A stretch of 64,000 nucleotides of DNA from Methylovorus sp. MM2 (GCF_001648895.1 NZ_LXUF01000001.1:124001-188000); one strand, 5' to 3'; counted from the stretch's first letter, positions 7,224 to 15,511 are shown. Numbers and translations are program-made. The notes: generated by a model not told the origin, from the letters alone.

Positions 7224-8893
7224 TTAGCTGATGGTTGCTCTGGCGATAACGTTTTTATTGATTCGACTTCATTACCTATATCGTATCCTGAATGGAGATA
7301 TTGTGGATTACCCGTGATGAAATTAAACCACATCAGTCGATAGGCATTTTCAAGTTCAATACAGCGGGCTTTGTAACCCATTAAAGCACTTGCCCGCATT
7401 CTATCTCTAATGGTTTTTCTATGCATGGCCAAGCTTGCGGGATCATTAAGTAGCAGTAAGGCTATTTTTACATATTCATCTTCATTACTTGCGACTAATA
7501 GATGTAATCCTAGCCCTTGTAAAGTGCGGGCACTCGATGCTGAAACGGATTCAGCAGAATCCAGCGCCACGACCGGCAACCCCATCCAAAGTGCGTGTAG
7601 AGTTGTTGTTCCGCCAGATATGGGAAATGTATCCAACGCAACATCGGCGATAAATCCACGTTCCATGAATTCGCTTAAGGGAACCGTGGGAGAAATGAAG
7701 ACCCTGTCCATTGGTAGTCCGAACTGTTCTAACTTTGGTTGCAGCGTGGAGAGAGCATCTTCTTGATTGATTTCCTGCACATGAATCAATAGTCTGGCAT
7801 CTTCCTGCTGCTCTAGTATGCGTCCCCACAATTGGAGCATCTCATCGGTGATCTTTTTGGAGCTATTCAGGGATACAAGTGTGGGCGCGCCATTCGCCAA
7901 CATCGGCGGCTCAAGTGCGAGAGGCGATTCAGGTGGTGGTGTATAGCTCGCCATGCATGCCACACGAAATAACTTCTCAACGTAATACTGATCGTTACCT
8001 ACCGGATCCATACCGTAATCCGTGATACGGTAATCCATCGCTTGCATGCCCAATGTGCCGCCGATGTAACCTAGCCAAGTGACTTGGACAGGTGCTGCCC
8101 TACGTGCAAATACGAATAATTTATGGCCTTGCGTATGGCCCGAAAGGTCGATCAGGATATCGATCTTATGTTTGCGGATCAGCGTGAATAGCGCATCATC
8201 ATTCATGCCAGAAACATCGAACCAATTGGGTACCAGCTTCTTTAATCTATCGGTGACCTTGTCTTTGGCCTTGCTGGTAGAGAAAACGAATACATCCACA
8301 TTTTCAGGGTCATGGTTGGCAAAGACTGGCTCTAAAAAAAAGGCGATAGAGTGTTCGCGCATATCGCCTGAAACATAACCAACACGCAGTTTGCGCATTG
8401 GTGAAAGGTCTATGCTGAATGGTTTGGATTTTGATATCAGCGGGTCGGCAAAACGTTTTCCCCAGTTCTGATAAAGCGCCAGTTTTTCTGTGGGGTCACT
8501 ATTTGCGATGCTCCTGATATGCGCACGCTCCAAGGCAATCACATAATCATCTGGTCGAATAAGTGCTGCGCGGTCAATGAGGTCACAAGCTTCTGCTTGC
8601 CTGCCTAAATAGAAATAGCAGACTGCCATTCCGTAGAGGGTATCTGTCTCGTTCGGGGCTAAAGTACGCACAAATTCAAATGCTTCGGCAGATTGGCGAT
8701 ATTGTCTGGCGCGCATCAAGACATAACCGATTCTTGTCCATACCGTGACTTGTTCTGCAGGCGTGGCATCTGTTCCTAAAGCTGAAAGTGCGGCCGTGAA
8801 CTTCGTCAATGCCGACCAGTAGTCGCCAGTAGTTTCGGCTTCTAAACCCTGCTGGAATAATTTCTTTGATTGATTTGAAACAGATGTCGACAA
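7220..8893 (-). CDS. TPR-containing O-GlcNAc-transferase-like (GT41, SPINDLY family) glycosyltransferase
   Basis: The 557-residue cytoplasmic protein has about three TPR units in residues 10-125. From residue 168 it carries a GT41 catalytic region with the hallmarks LRVGYVSGDMREHS, ILIDLSGHTQGH, PVQVTWLGYIGG, MDYRITD and SGGTTTLHALWMG. Bacterial members transfer sugars to protein Ser/Thr, and many sit beside flagellin or surface-protein glycosylation genes. It is the first gene of the minus-strand island. The only start in frame near the TPRs is TTG at 8893, preceded by a weak purine stretch (AAAGAAAA). I infer that it attaches the modified amino sugar made by the downstream genes to a protein acceptor, perhaps flagellin. 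No flagellin gene is in the window. Confidence 0.85.
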   Translation of the reverse strand: MSTSVSNQSKKLFQQGLEAETTGDYWSALTKFTAALSALGTDATPAEQVTVWTRIGYVLMRARQYRQSAEAFEFVRTLAPNETDTLYGMAVCYFYLGRQAEACDLIDRAALIRPDDYVIALERAHIRSIANSDPTEKLALYQNWGKRFADPLISKSKPFSIDLSPMRKLRVGYVSGDMREHSIAFFLEPVFANHDPENVDVFVFSTSKAKDKVTDRLKKLVPNWFDVSGMNDDALFTLIRKHKIDILIDLSGHTQGHKLFVFARRAAPVQVTWLGYIGGTLGMQAMDYRITDYGMDPVGNDQYYVEKLFRVACMASYTPPPESPLALEPPMLANGAPTLVSLNSSKKITDEMLQLWGRILEQQEDARLLIHVQEINQEDALSTLQPKLEQFGLPMDRVFISPTVPLSEFMERGFIADVALDTFPISGGTTTLHALWMGLPVVALDSAESVSASSARTLQGLGLHLLVASNEDEYVKIALLLLNDPASLAMHRKTIRDRMRASALMGYKARCIELENAYRLMWFNFITGNPQYLHSGYDIGNEVESIKTLSPEQPSAK

Positions 8894-9237
8894 TATGTTT
8901 TCTTTAGCTGATCAGCATGCTTGTAATTTTATTTCACCCTTTAAAATGTTAAAGAGCGCTGATTAAACTCTACCTTTAATCTTTTATAGTCGTTGCATCG
9001 ATTATAAGGATATTTTGCCATCATATTACTGATTTGCCCGCGCGCTTGCTAGATATGCGTTTAACCAGCTCATAAGAAAGCAAAAGATGCACTGCATGTA
9101 GGTTTGCTAATTGGGGGTGAACCTACGTAAAATACGTAAAGTCTCTACTCAGTAGCGTCATCGCTATTTTGAAGCGACTGAATTTTTTGAAATATATCTT
9201 TAGGCTCACTTGTTCACGCTCACATGGCAGTACTCAA
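8894..9237. promoter_or_regulatory. Divergent intergenic region between the glycan operon and thiS, with palindrome and hairpin
   Basis: This 344-bp region must hold the minus-strand promoter of the glycan island and the plus-strand promoter of thiS. Two structures stand out. One is a 15-bp palindrome, TACGTA-AAA-TACGTA, at 9124-9138, a possible operator. The other is a 7-bp stem with TCAT loop at 9151-9168 (AGTAGCG / CGCTATT, one G-T pair) followed by T residues, which resembles a weak terminator or attenuator on the plus strand. I looked for a TPP riboswitch (thi-box) ahead of thiS and do not see its conserved segments. No confident sigma-70 boxes could be assigned. Confidence 0.4.
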
Positions 9238-9444
9238 TTGATTCATCTAACTATCAACGGTAATCCACGGCAGTTTGAGGTCGCGCAACTAACGGTTGCG
9301 GGGCTTGTCGAAACGCTCGGTTTGATCGGTAAGCGTTTGGCGATAGAGCGCAATGGCGAAATCGTGCCGCGCAGCCTATTTGCAGATACTGCATTATTAG
9401 AAGGTGATCAATTGGAAATTGTTGGCGCAGTGGGGGGCGGTTAA
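9238..9444 (+). CDS. thiS: Sulfur carrier protein ThiS
   Basis: ThiS is the ubiquitin-fold sulfur carrier for thiazole synthesis. The protein ends in the required Gly-Gly (AVGGG), whose C-terminus is adenylated and thiocarboxylated. It has the family core [12 protein letters not shown] and [13 protein letters not shown]. The frame is open back to 9169, but I chose TTG at 9238 because that gives 68 residues with the beta-grasp fold beginning at once, matching the usual length of about 66. No good Shine-Dalgarno precedes it. thiG begins 5 nt after the stop. Confidence 0.88.
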   Translation: MIHLTINGNPRQFEVAQLTVAGLVETLGLIGKRLAIERNGEIVPRSLFADTALLEGDQLEIVGAVGGG

Positions 9445-9449
9445 TTTTT

Positions 9450-10229
9450 ATGCATACACTCGAGATAGCAGGCAAGACTTATAACTCACGTTTGCTGGTG
9501 GGCACTGGTAAATACAAAGACTTTACGGAAACTCGCGCGGCAATCGATGCTAGCGGTGCCGAGATCGTCACAGTGGCCATTCGCCGTACTAATATCGGCC
9601 AGAATGCAGGCGAGCCGTCGCTTTTAGATTATCTGCCACCGGAAGAATTTACCTATCTGCCCAATACGGCAGGCTGTTATTCCGCTGATGATGCGATTCG
9701 TACTTTACGCCTTGCGCGGGAGTTGTTGGATGGGCACACACTGGTAAAGCTTGAAGTATTAGGCGATCAGCAAACCTTGTACCCGAATGTCGTCGAGACC
9801 ATCAAAGCGGCTGAGGTATTGGTCAAAGAAGGCTTCGATATCATGGTCTATACCTCGGATGACCCCATCATTGCCCGCCAACTTGAAGAGATTGGCTGCT
9901 GCGCTGTGATGCCGATGGCATCCTTGATTGGTTCCGGCATGGGGATTCTGAACCCGTGGAATCTGCAGATTATCATTGAGAATGCTAAAGTGCCTGTGCT
10001 GGTAGACGCTGGCGTTGGCACAGCTTCTGATGCAGCGATTGCGATGGAGTTAGGCTGTGATGGCGTGCTGATGAATGCAGCAATCGCTGGCGCGCAAAAT
10101 CCTGTATTGATGGCAACCGCGATGCGAAAAGCAGTGGAAGCTGGTCGCGAAGCATTTTTGGCTGGCCGTATGCCAAAAAAACTATATTCTGCTGCACCAA
10201 GTTCTCCGACTACAGGGCTTATTGCCTAA
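9450..10229 (+). CDS. thiG: Thiazole synthase ThiG
   Basis: The 259-residue TIM-barrel enzyme condenses 1-deoxy-D-xylulose 5-phosphate, dehydroglycine and the ThiS thiocarboxylate to form the thiazole moiety of thiamine. Visible family hallmarks are [11 protein letters not shown] at the N-terminus, the LVKLEVLGD segment carrying the active-site Lys (about residue 99), [12 protein letters not shown], and [12 protein letters not shown] with [12 protein letters not shown] in the phosphate-binding half. It is translated 5 nt downstream of thiS and is followed 8 nt later by apaG, so the three likely share a transcript. Confidence 0.95.
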   Translation: MHTLEIAGKTYNSRLLVGTGKYKDFTETRAAIDASGAEIVTVAIRRTNIGQNAGEPSLLDYLPPEEFTYLPNTAGCYSADDAIRTLRLARELLDGHTLVKLEVLGDQQTLYPNVVETIKAAEVLVKEGFDIMVYTSDDPIIARQLEEIGCCAVMPMASLIGSGMGILNPWNLQIIIENAKVPVLVDAGVGTASDAAIAMELGCDGVLMNAAIAGAQNPVLMATAMRKAVEAGREAFLAGRMPKKLYSAAPSSPTTGLIA

Positions 10230-10237
10230 GGCTATCG

Positions 10238-10624
10238 ATGATGAGTAGCGATAAACGTTATGAATTTTCGGTGAGTGTTCAAACGTTATTCATCGCAGAG
10301 CAATCCGATATCGAACAGAACCGTTACGTGTTCTCTTATACGATTCGTATCGCAAACACGGGTAATGTATCAGCACAATTGATTAGCCGTCACTGGGTCA
10401 TCACTGATGCCGGGGATAGCGTGCAAGAAGTACGCGGCCTTGGCGTGATCGGTGCGCAGCCATTACTAAAGCCCGGCGAACACTTTGAATATACAAGTGG
10501 CACCGTCATCAAGACTCCTACTGGAAAGATGCATGGCACTTACCAAATGGTGGCTGAAGATGGCAAACAATTCGACACGTCTATCCCGTCATTCACCTTA
10601 ACTATGCCACGCGTGCTTCACTAA
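10238..10624 (+). CDS. apaG: ApaG-family protein
   Basis: The 128-residue single-domain protein matches ApaG along its whole length: RYVFSYTIRIANTGNVSAQLISRHWVIT, then VRGLGVIGAQPLLKPGEHFEYTSG and MHGTYQMV, which form the fibronectin-like beta sandwich. ApaG is linked to Co2+/Mg2+ homeostasis in enterobacteria, but its molecular activity is not firmly known. It starts at tandem ATG codons 8 nt after thiG and is followed 9 nt later by mltA. The apaG-mltA pairing is common in betaproteobacteria. Confidence 0.92.
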   Translation: MMSSDKRYEFSVSVQTLFIAEQSDIEQNRYVFSYTIRIANTGNVSAQLISRHWVITDAGDSVQEVRGLGVIGAQPLLKPGEHFEYTSGTVIKTPTGKMHGTYQMVAEDGKQFDTSIPSFTLTMPRVLH

Positions 10625-10633
10625 GTTATCTTT

Positions 10634-11869
10634 ATGTATCGCTATATACCCGTTTTACTCGCTTTATTGCTTGCTGCCTGCGGTTCGCAAGAGGTCAAAC
10701 CGACACCAACTGCTTGTCGTTGCGCAGTTGATGCTGAGCACCCTGCTGTACCAATCCCTGAAGTGCAAAAGCCGCAGCTTGAGCCTAAAACTGCTGAAAT
10801 AAAGATTCCAGATTATGGCTTGCTACGTCCTGCAAATTGGCAGGATGTGGAGTCCATTCAGCAAGATAATTTAGTGCAAGCTTGGCCTGCATGGATGCAA
10901 AGCTGCTCGGCGTTAAAAACTAAACCTGCTTGGCAGAATGTTTGTGAGATCGCAGCAACCATGAATAACCCTGATCCAGTGGCGATTCAGCAATACTTCA
11001 AACAGTATTTCAACGTCTATGCTACGACCAATGTTGATAGCACCGATACAGGTATGATCACTGGTTATTATGAGCCTCTGCTCAAAGGTAGCCCTGTGAA
11101 GACGGATACCTATAAATACCCTTTGTATAGCAGGCCGGATGACCTCATTACGGTAGAGCTCGCGAGCCTATTCCCCGAGCTTGCCAACAAACGTGTGCGT
11201 GGGCGCGTCGTGGGTACTAAGCTGATTCCTTATTACAGCCGTAGCGAGATCGATGCCAATCAATCGCCATTGCAAGGAGCGGAGTTGCTATGGGTCAATG
11301 ACCCGATCGACCTATTCTTTTTGCAGATACAAGGCTCTGGCCTTGTCGTGCTTGATAATGGTCAACAGATACATGTCGGCTATGCAGATCAGAATGGTCA
11401 GTCTTATCAATCGATTGGGCGTGTGTTGATTAACCGTGGCGAATTGAGCGCCGATAAAGCGTCGATGCAAGGCATCAAGAACTGGGCGCGTAATAATGTC
11501 GATAAGCTACAGGATCTGCTGAATACTAATCCAAGTTATGTGTTCTTCCGTGAGTTGCCTAAGGGATTGCCAGGGCCACTCGGTGCTTTGGGTGTGCCCA
11601 TTCTGGCCGAGCGTGCGGTCGCAGTCGACCCTCGCTTTATTCCGCTTGGCGCCCCAATATTCTTGGCGACGACCTATCCTAACAGTAGCAAGCCATTAAA
11701 TCGCTTGATGATGGCACAAGATACCGGTGGTGCCATCAAGGGCGGGGTTCGTGCAGATTTCTTCTGGGGTGCGGGCAATGAAGCAGGTAAACAGGCTGGT
11801 GCCATGAAACAAAAAGGTAAGATTTGGGTGTTCCTACCCAAAGAATTCGTCTTACCCGGCCTTCAATAG
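10634..11869 (+). CDS. mltA: Membrane-bound lytic murein transglycosylase A, lipoprotein
   Basis: The 411-residue outer-membrane lipoprotein cleaves peptidoglycan glycan strands to 1,6-anhydro products. The N-terminus is a lipoprotein signal with lipobox LLLAAC, the acylated Cys being residue 16. It is followed by a Pro-rich linker and the MltA barrel (TGMITGYYEPLLKGS, then LFFLQIQGSG). The C-terminal 3D domain carries the catalytic Asp region MAQDTGGAIKGGVRADFFWG, ending with GKIWVFLPK. Length fits the family (365-410). Last gene of the thiS-thiG-apaG-mltA run. Confidence 0.95.
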   Translation: MYRYIPVLLALLLAACGSQEVKPTPTACRCAVDAEHPAVPIPEVQKPQLEPKTAEIKIPDYGLLRPANWQDVESIQQDNLVQAWPAWMQSCSALKTKPAWQNVCEIAATMNNPDPVAIQQYFKQYFNVYATTNVDSTDTGMITGYYEPLLKGSPVKTDTYKYPLYSRPDDLITVELASLFPELANKRVRGRVVGTKLIPYYSRSEIDANQSPLQGAELLWVNDPIDLFFLQIQGSGLVVLDNGQQIHVGYADQNGQSYQSIGRVLINRGELSADKASMQGIKNWARNNVDKLQDLLNTNPSYVFFRELPKGLPGPLGALGVPILAERAVAVDPRFIPLGAPIFLATTYPNSSKPLNRLMMAQDTGGAIKGGVRADFFWGAGNEAGKQAGAMKQKGKIWVFLPKEFVLPGLQ

Positions 11870-11920
11870 CCTAGTCTTCAAAAGTTAGATAAATTAGAAA
11901 CCACTAAATTAGAAAACACG

Positions 11921-12130
11921 ATGAGCGCAAAAGACAGTAATGGCAATGAATTAAATGAAGGTGACGCCGTTCAAGTGATTAAAGATTTGAAGGTTAAAGG
12001 ATCATCTATTACTTTAAAGCGCGGCAAGGTCTTCAAAAGCATTCATCTGACAGAGGATGATGAAGAGGTTGAATGCCGTGAGGGTAAGACTACCATCGTA
12101 CTGAAGACCTGTTTCTTGAAAAAAGTCTGA
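11921..12130 (+). CDS. PhnA/YjdM C-terminal-domain protein (no zinc ribbon)
   Basis: The 69-residue protein corresponds to the C-terminal domain of PhnA/YjdM (DSNGNELNEGDAVQVIKDLKVKG, then LKRGKVFKSIHL and TTIVLKTCFLKKV). Full-length YjdM is about 110 residues and begins with a zinc ribbon. Here the gene starts at the C-terminal domain with MSAKDSNGNEL, so it is a naturally short family member rather than a truncation, since similar stand-alone forms exist. The family name comes from the phosphonate operon, but a phosphonate role is not established and no phn genes are nearby. The stop lies inside a perfect palindromic terminator shared with the convergent dioxygenase gene. Confidence 0.85.
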   Translation: MSAKDSNGNELNEGDAVQVIKDLKVKGSSITLKRGKVFKSIHLTEDDEEVECREGKTTIVLKTCFLKKV

Positions 12131-12146
12131 ATCGATTCAGACTTTT
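12121..12146. terminator. Bidirectional intrinsic terminator overlapping two stop codons
   Basis: A perfect 26-nt palindrome runs from AAAAGTCTGAATCG through its mirror half to a T run. It has A and T tracts on its two sides, so it can terminate transcription in both directions. It contains the stop codon of the PhnA-like gene (12128-12130) and touches the stop of the convergent dioxygenase (12145-12147), leaving essentially no intergenic space. Confidence 0.85.
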
Positions 12147-12918
12147 AATCCCAAACGTAAGTATCCATCGCCAGAATACCAAACGTGGTTTCTGGCGCAT
12201 AACGCCTGACATTCTCTCTATCTTTAGCAGCACCCAGCGCTACAAATAAAGGGCTGAGGTGATCCTCATGCGGATGTGCTCTTACGCCACCGGGTGCAAG
12301 TGCGCGGTAATTAAGTAAGGCATCAGTATCGTTATGTTCGATCTTGTCGGCGATCCAGTTCGCAAATTGCAGAACGTAATCTAATGAGAGTGCCTCACGG
12401 TTCATACTGAAGAAATCACTCAGGTTATGTGTCACAGCCCCTGAACATAAGATCATCACGCCATCATCTTGCAAAGGACTGATTGCCTGCCCTAACTGAT
12501 AATGTTCTGCAGGGCCAAGATGGCTTTGTATTGATAACTGCGTAACAGGAATATCTGCTTGTGGGTAAAGCAGCATCAATGGCACCCATGCACCATGATC
12601 AAGACCGCGATCCAATGAAGTGGTGATAGGAATATTCGCTTGCTCCAACACATCGACCACCTGTTTTGCCAGCCCAGGTGCGCCATTTGCCGGATATTGC
12701 ATCTTGTACATCTCTGGGGGGAAGCCGCCAAAATCGTGAATTGTTTCTGGTTTCTCTGCAAAACTGACTTGCGCCGCTTTTGTATCCCAATGTGCAGATA
12801 TGACCAGAATGGATGTTGGTCGCGGTAATGACGTACCTAATTCGCTGAGCATGCGCCCAGTCTCGCCAGGCTCCATTGCCAATGTCGGTGCCCCATGCGA
12901 GATAAAAAGAGTCGTCAT
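12145..12918 (-). CDS. LigB/DODA-type extradiol ring-cleavage dioxygenase (YgiD-like)
   Basis: The 257-residue class III extradiol dioxygenase has candidate metal ligands His8 (FISHGAPTLAME), His43 (ISAHWDT), His61 (IHDFGGFP) and His108 (LDHGAWVPL). These are the positions conserved in E. coli YgiD and plant DOPA dioxygenases. Such proteins open catechol-type rings such as DOPA, but the physiological bacterial substrate is often unknown. Length fits the family. It is monocistronic, converging on the PhnA-like gene through a shared terminator. No aromatic-degradation genes accompany it. Confidence 0.88.
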   Translation of the reverse strand: MTTLFISHGAPTLAMEPGETGRMLSELGTSLPRPTSILVISAHWDTKAAQVSFAEKPETIHDFGGFPPEMYKMQYPANGAPGLAKQVVDVLEQANIPITTSLDRGLDHGAWVPLMLLYPQADIPVTQLSIQSHLGPAEHYQLGQAISPLQDDGVMILCSGAVTHNLSDFFSMNREALSLDYVLQFANWIADKIEHNDTDALLNYRALAPGGVRAHPHEDHLSPLFVALGAAKDRENVRRYAPETTFGILAMDTYVWD

Positions 12919-13095
12919 TTTTTAGTGTGGCAGTGTTTTAAAGAGTGAGTGGTGCTTTAAGGGCGGGAAATAATCTTTTGCTTACTAGCAGTGTAGTTAA
13001 AAATGCGATGAAGTGGCAACTGCTTAAGACCCATTAAACATCTTTTAGGCTAGAAAATATTTAGAAGCAACCTATCGATTGGCCTGAGTTGGCAA

Positions 13096-13518
13096 TTATT
13101 TAGATAGAAGACGCTTTATTAACAACTCATAAAATACCATGCCCGCAAGCATGGCGATTGAAAACAAGACGGGTGCAACATCACCGATTGCTACACTGAC
13201 AATCGCTGGACCGGGGCAATATCCAGCAAGCCCCCAACCTATGCCGAATATAATGGCACCGACGATAAGTGGAGCATCTAAATCCCGCTTGGCTGGAATC
13301 TCTATGTGTTCACCCAGCGCGGAATGAGGGTTGACCTTTGCTTTGCGAAAAGCGAAATAGGCAATCGAGATCGCACCAATCATAACAAACGCCAGCGATG
13401 GATCCCAGTTACCCGCAACGTCAAGAAAACCGATGACTTTTGCCGGATTGGTCATGCCAGAAATGATCAAGCCCAACCCAAAAATAAGACCTGCAATCAA
13501 TGAAGATAGGTATGCCAT
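13096..13518 (-). CDS. YeeE/YedE-family transporter, C-terminal half protein
   Basis: The 140-residue protein has about four hydrophobic segments and the family motifs GLIISGMTNPAKVIGFLD near the start and GWGLAGYCPGPAIVS near the end. The latter carries the Cys conserved in YeeE/YedE (TsuA-type) thiosulfate or sulfur-compound carriers. In the long form these are two repeats in one chain. Here the halves are separate genes three bases apart, and this one is the downstream partner of 13522-13956. Together they probably make one inner-membrane channel for a sulfur species. The exact substrate is not determined. Confidence 0.85.
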   Translation of the reverse strand: MAYLSSLIAGLIFGLGLIISGMTNPAKVIGFLDVAGNWDPSLAFVMIGAISIAYFAFRKAKVNPHSALGEHIEIPAKRDLDAPLIVGAIIFGIGWGLAGYCPGPAIVSVAIGDVAPVLFSIAMLAGMVFYELLIKRLLSK

Positions 13519-13521
13519 GGC

Positions 13522-13956
13522 TTAAGTTTTAATGAACAGGTGATGGGTCAAGTAAACAACCAATGCTGCACTCAGCATAAAAATAATAGTGGCGGCTATG
13601 GAGCGCAGTGAAAGTCTTGATATCCCGCAAATACCATGTCCGCTTGTACATCCAGAACCATAACGAGTGCCAAACCCGACCAGTAAGCCCGCGATGATAA
13701 TGGTGCTCCACCCGCCTTGGGTAGCAGCAATTGGTAAAGGATGGAATAAAGCATAAATAAGCGGTGCTAAGATTAGTCCGGTAATAAAAGCGAATCGCCA
13801 GCCCAGCTCCCGTTTTTTTGCGGATAATGCCTCACCAAGAATGCCACTGATGCCAGCAATCTTGCCATTGATGAGCAATAATATCGAGGTGGCTACGCCG
13901 ATTAATATTCCGCCAAGCAGTGAGCTCCATGGCGTGAATTCCGACCAATTAATCAT
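13522..13956 (-). CDS. YeeE/YedE-family transporter, N-terminal half protein
   Basis: The 144-residue protein has about four membrane segments and the conserved cysteine motif GTRYGSGCTSGHGICG at about residues 95-110, which in YeeE/YedE proteins lines the sulfur-conducting path. Its partner half lies three bases downstream. Split YeeE/YedE pairs are common in proteobacteria and often sit with sulfide-responsive regulators or persulfide dioxygenases; neither is visible here. The gene follows the FadL-like gene by 27 nt and may be co-transcribed with it. Confidence 0.87.
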   Translation of the reverse strand: MINWSEFTPWSSLLGGILIGVATSILLLINGKIAGISGILGEALSAKKRELGWRFAFITGLILAPLIYALFHPLPIAATQGGWSTIIIAGLLVGFGTRYGSGCTSGHGICGISRLSLRSIAATIIFMLSAALVVYLTHHLFIKT

Positions 13957-13983
13957 TGCTTATCCATCGTCTTGGTTAATCTT

Positions 13984-15222
13984 TTATAGTACCCAGCTAT
14001 AGGATACACCAATCGCATCTTGGTACATCTTCAGGTTTGCATTGCCGCCGCCAAAAGCGTTAGGGATTGATTGATCGCCTTTCACGGTATTTTCGAATGC
14101 ATGGATATAACTGAAAGATAACTCGCTCTTATTTTCAAACTTCCAGCTTCCACCGAATGTAATATGGTCTTCAATAATGCCGGGAGCCAATACATTAAAT
14201 AAAGTCTGGCTATCTGATATCGGCTGGGTGGAATGATTATATCCAGCGCGCAAAGTCAGCGTATCGTTATAGGCATATATCGCCCCTAATTTATAAACAG
14301 TCACATCTTTCCAACCAAATCCCGGGGCATTGCTGGAGCCTAATGGTGAAGTGAGCGCCCCCGGGTTACTGATCGCATCTACGTCACCATATAAAATACG
14401 TTGTACATCACCAGCCAATGTGAAACTGGGTGTAACTTTTAAAGCGGCACCAATGCCGTAAGTCGCGGGAATGTCGAAGCTACCGTTATCCGCGAATAAT
14501 CCCTTATATCGGTCAAATTTTGTTGTATAGGTTTTGGTTTGGTAGGTAGCGCCTAAGGTAATCGCATCGGTTACTTGACCGACCCAACCGATATGTAATC
14601 CCGCACCGTAGGAAGAATCCGTGCCTTTATCGGTCACATGATCGGGTGAGGCAGAAAATGCAGGATTATCAAAATTCTGTAAGCCGCGTGCTTTGAATAA
14701 CTGGTATGCAAGGTTCAGGCTGATACCGATAGATTGTGTGGGTGTTACCTTCCATGAAATCGTCGGTGAAACGAACAGCTGGACTAGATTAACGCCTGCC
14801 CGAGTATTACCGAACAAGGGGAATCCATCCTTGTAATCTGTATTCAGCCCACCATTTCCGTAAACACTTATCCCTGCTGCTAGATCTTGGTTGATCTGGT
14901 GCTTATAAGCGACCTCGGGAATCACGAAATTCTCGGTATCGTTAGCATCATACGTACCATTCACGGGCGCTAAACTTCCTGTGATCTCAGATTCTCTTTG
15001 CGGGCGAAACCACGTTGCACCTACATAGAATTGATCTTCAACCCATGAGATGCCGGCAGGGTTTGTAGCGCCCGCAATCGCATCTTGCGGTAAAGCGATA
15101 CCTACACCACCCGCAGATTGGGATTTGATACCATAACCGTGCGTGAAATATCCATCGGTTGCATAAGCATTAGTCGCAGAAAATAGTAAGGTCAGTGTTA
15201 AGACTTTATAGGTGAACTTCAT
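13984..15222 (-). CDS. FadL/TodX-family outer membrane transport protein
   Basis: The protein is an outer-membrane beta-barrel of the FadL family, which moves hydrophobic molecules such as long-chain fatty acids or aromatics. It has a signal peptide cleaved after AYA, then the N-terminal hatch (GYGIKSQSAGGVGIALP) with the NPA motif in GATNPAGISW. Many alternating beta strands follow, ending in SYIHAF and a terminal strand VSYSWVL. I chose MKF at 15222 rather than the ATG 12 nt upstream because a Shine-Dalgarno (GAGG) lies 7 nt before it. An intrinsic terminator and a likely promoter lie in its leader (15255-15369), suggesting attenuation. The substrate is unknown. Confidence 0.9.
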   Translation of the reverse strand: MKFTYKVLTLTLLFSATNAYATDGYFTHGYGIKSQSAGGVGIALPQDAIAGATNPAGISWVEDQFYVGATWFRPQRESEITGSLAPVNGTYDANDTENFVIPEVAYKHQINQDLAAGISVYGNGGLNTDYKDGFPLFGNTRAGVNLVQLFVSPTISWKVTPTQSIGISLNLAYQLFKARGLQNFDNPAFSASPDHVTDKGTDSSYGAGLHIGWVGQVTDAITLGATYQTKTYTTKFDRYKGLFADNGSFDIPATYGIGAALKVTPSFTLAGDVQRILYGDVDAISNPGALTSPLGSSNAPGFGWKDVTVYKLGAIYAYNDTLTLRAGYNHSTQPISDSQTLFNVLAPGIIEDHITFGGSWKFENKSELSFSYIHAFENTVKGDQSIPNAFGGGNANLKMYQDAIGVSYSWVL

Positions 15223-15254
15223 GGATATCCTCATTACTTAAAGTTTGAGCATCT

Positions 15255-15293
15255 CAATAAAAAAGGAGGCTAGTGTGGGTACACTAGCCTCCT
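15255..15293 (-). terminator. Intrinsic terminator within the fadL leader (attenuator candidate)
   Basis: A 13-bp perfect stem (15264-15276 with 15281-15293) closes on a 4-nt loop. On the minus strand it is followed by a U-rich tract reading TTTTTATT. It lies only 33-71 nt upstream of the FadL-like start codon and about 40 nt downstream of the inferred transcription start. It would therefore stop most transcripts before the gene unless it is relieved. Confidence 0.8.
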
Positions 15294-15341
15294 GAATGCT
15301 TGGTGGGCTTTTGCTACTGGAGATGATAATTACATGAGATT

Positions 15342-15369
15342 AATATAATAAAGTTTATATATAATTCAA
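15342..15369 (-). promoter_or_regulatory. Candidate sigma-70 promoter for the fadL leader
   Basis: On the minus strand, TTGAAT (15364-15369) and TATATT (15342-15347) are separated by 16 bp, giving a predicted start near 15335. The region is very AT-rich, so a chance match is possible. Confidence 0.4.
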
Positions 15370-15511
15370 AAGAATATTTACTGATATGAATATATGGATT
15401 TCACATATTGAATATGTGTGAATACAGCTTAAGATTCGTGATACATATGGCCATAGCCAACGATCTTGCGTTATTGGCTATGACTTCTTGCATCGCGTGC
15501 ATACAGCAAAC

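Noticed and set aside
8894-9237. TPP riboswitch ahead of thiS
   Set aside because: The stretch GGGGGTGAACCT near 9113 looked suggestive, but the other conserved thi-box segments are missing.
11921-12130. Phosphonate utilisation gene
   Set aside because: It matches only the C-terminal domain of PhnA/YjdM, whose link to phosphonates is by operon name only, and no phn genes are present.
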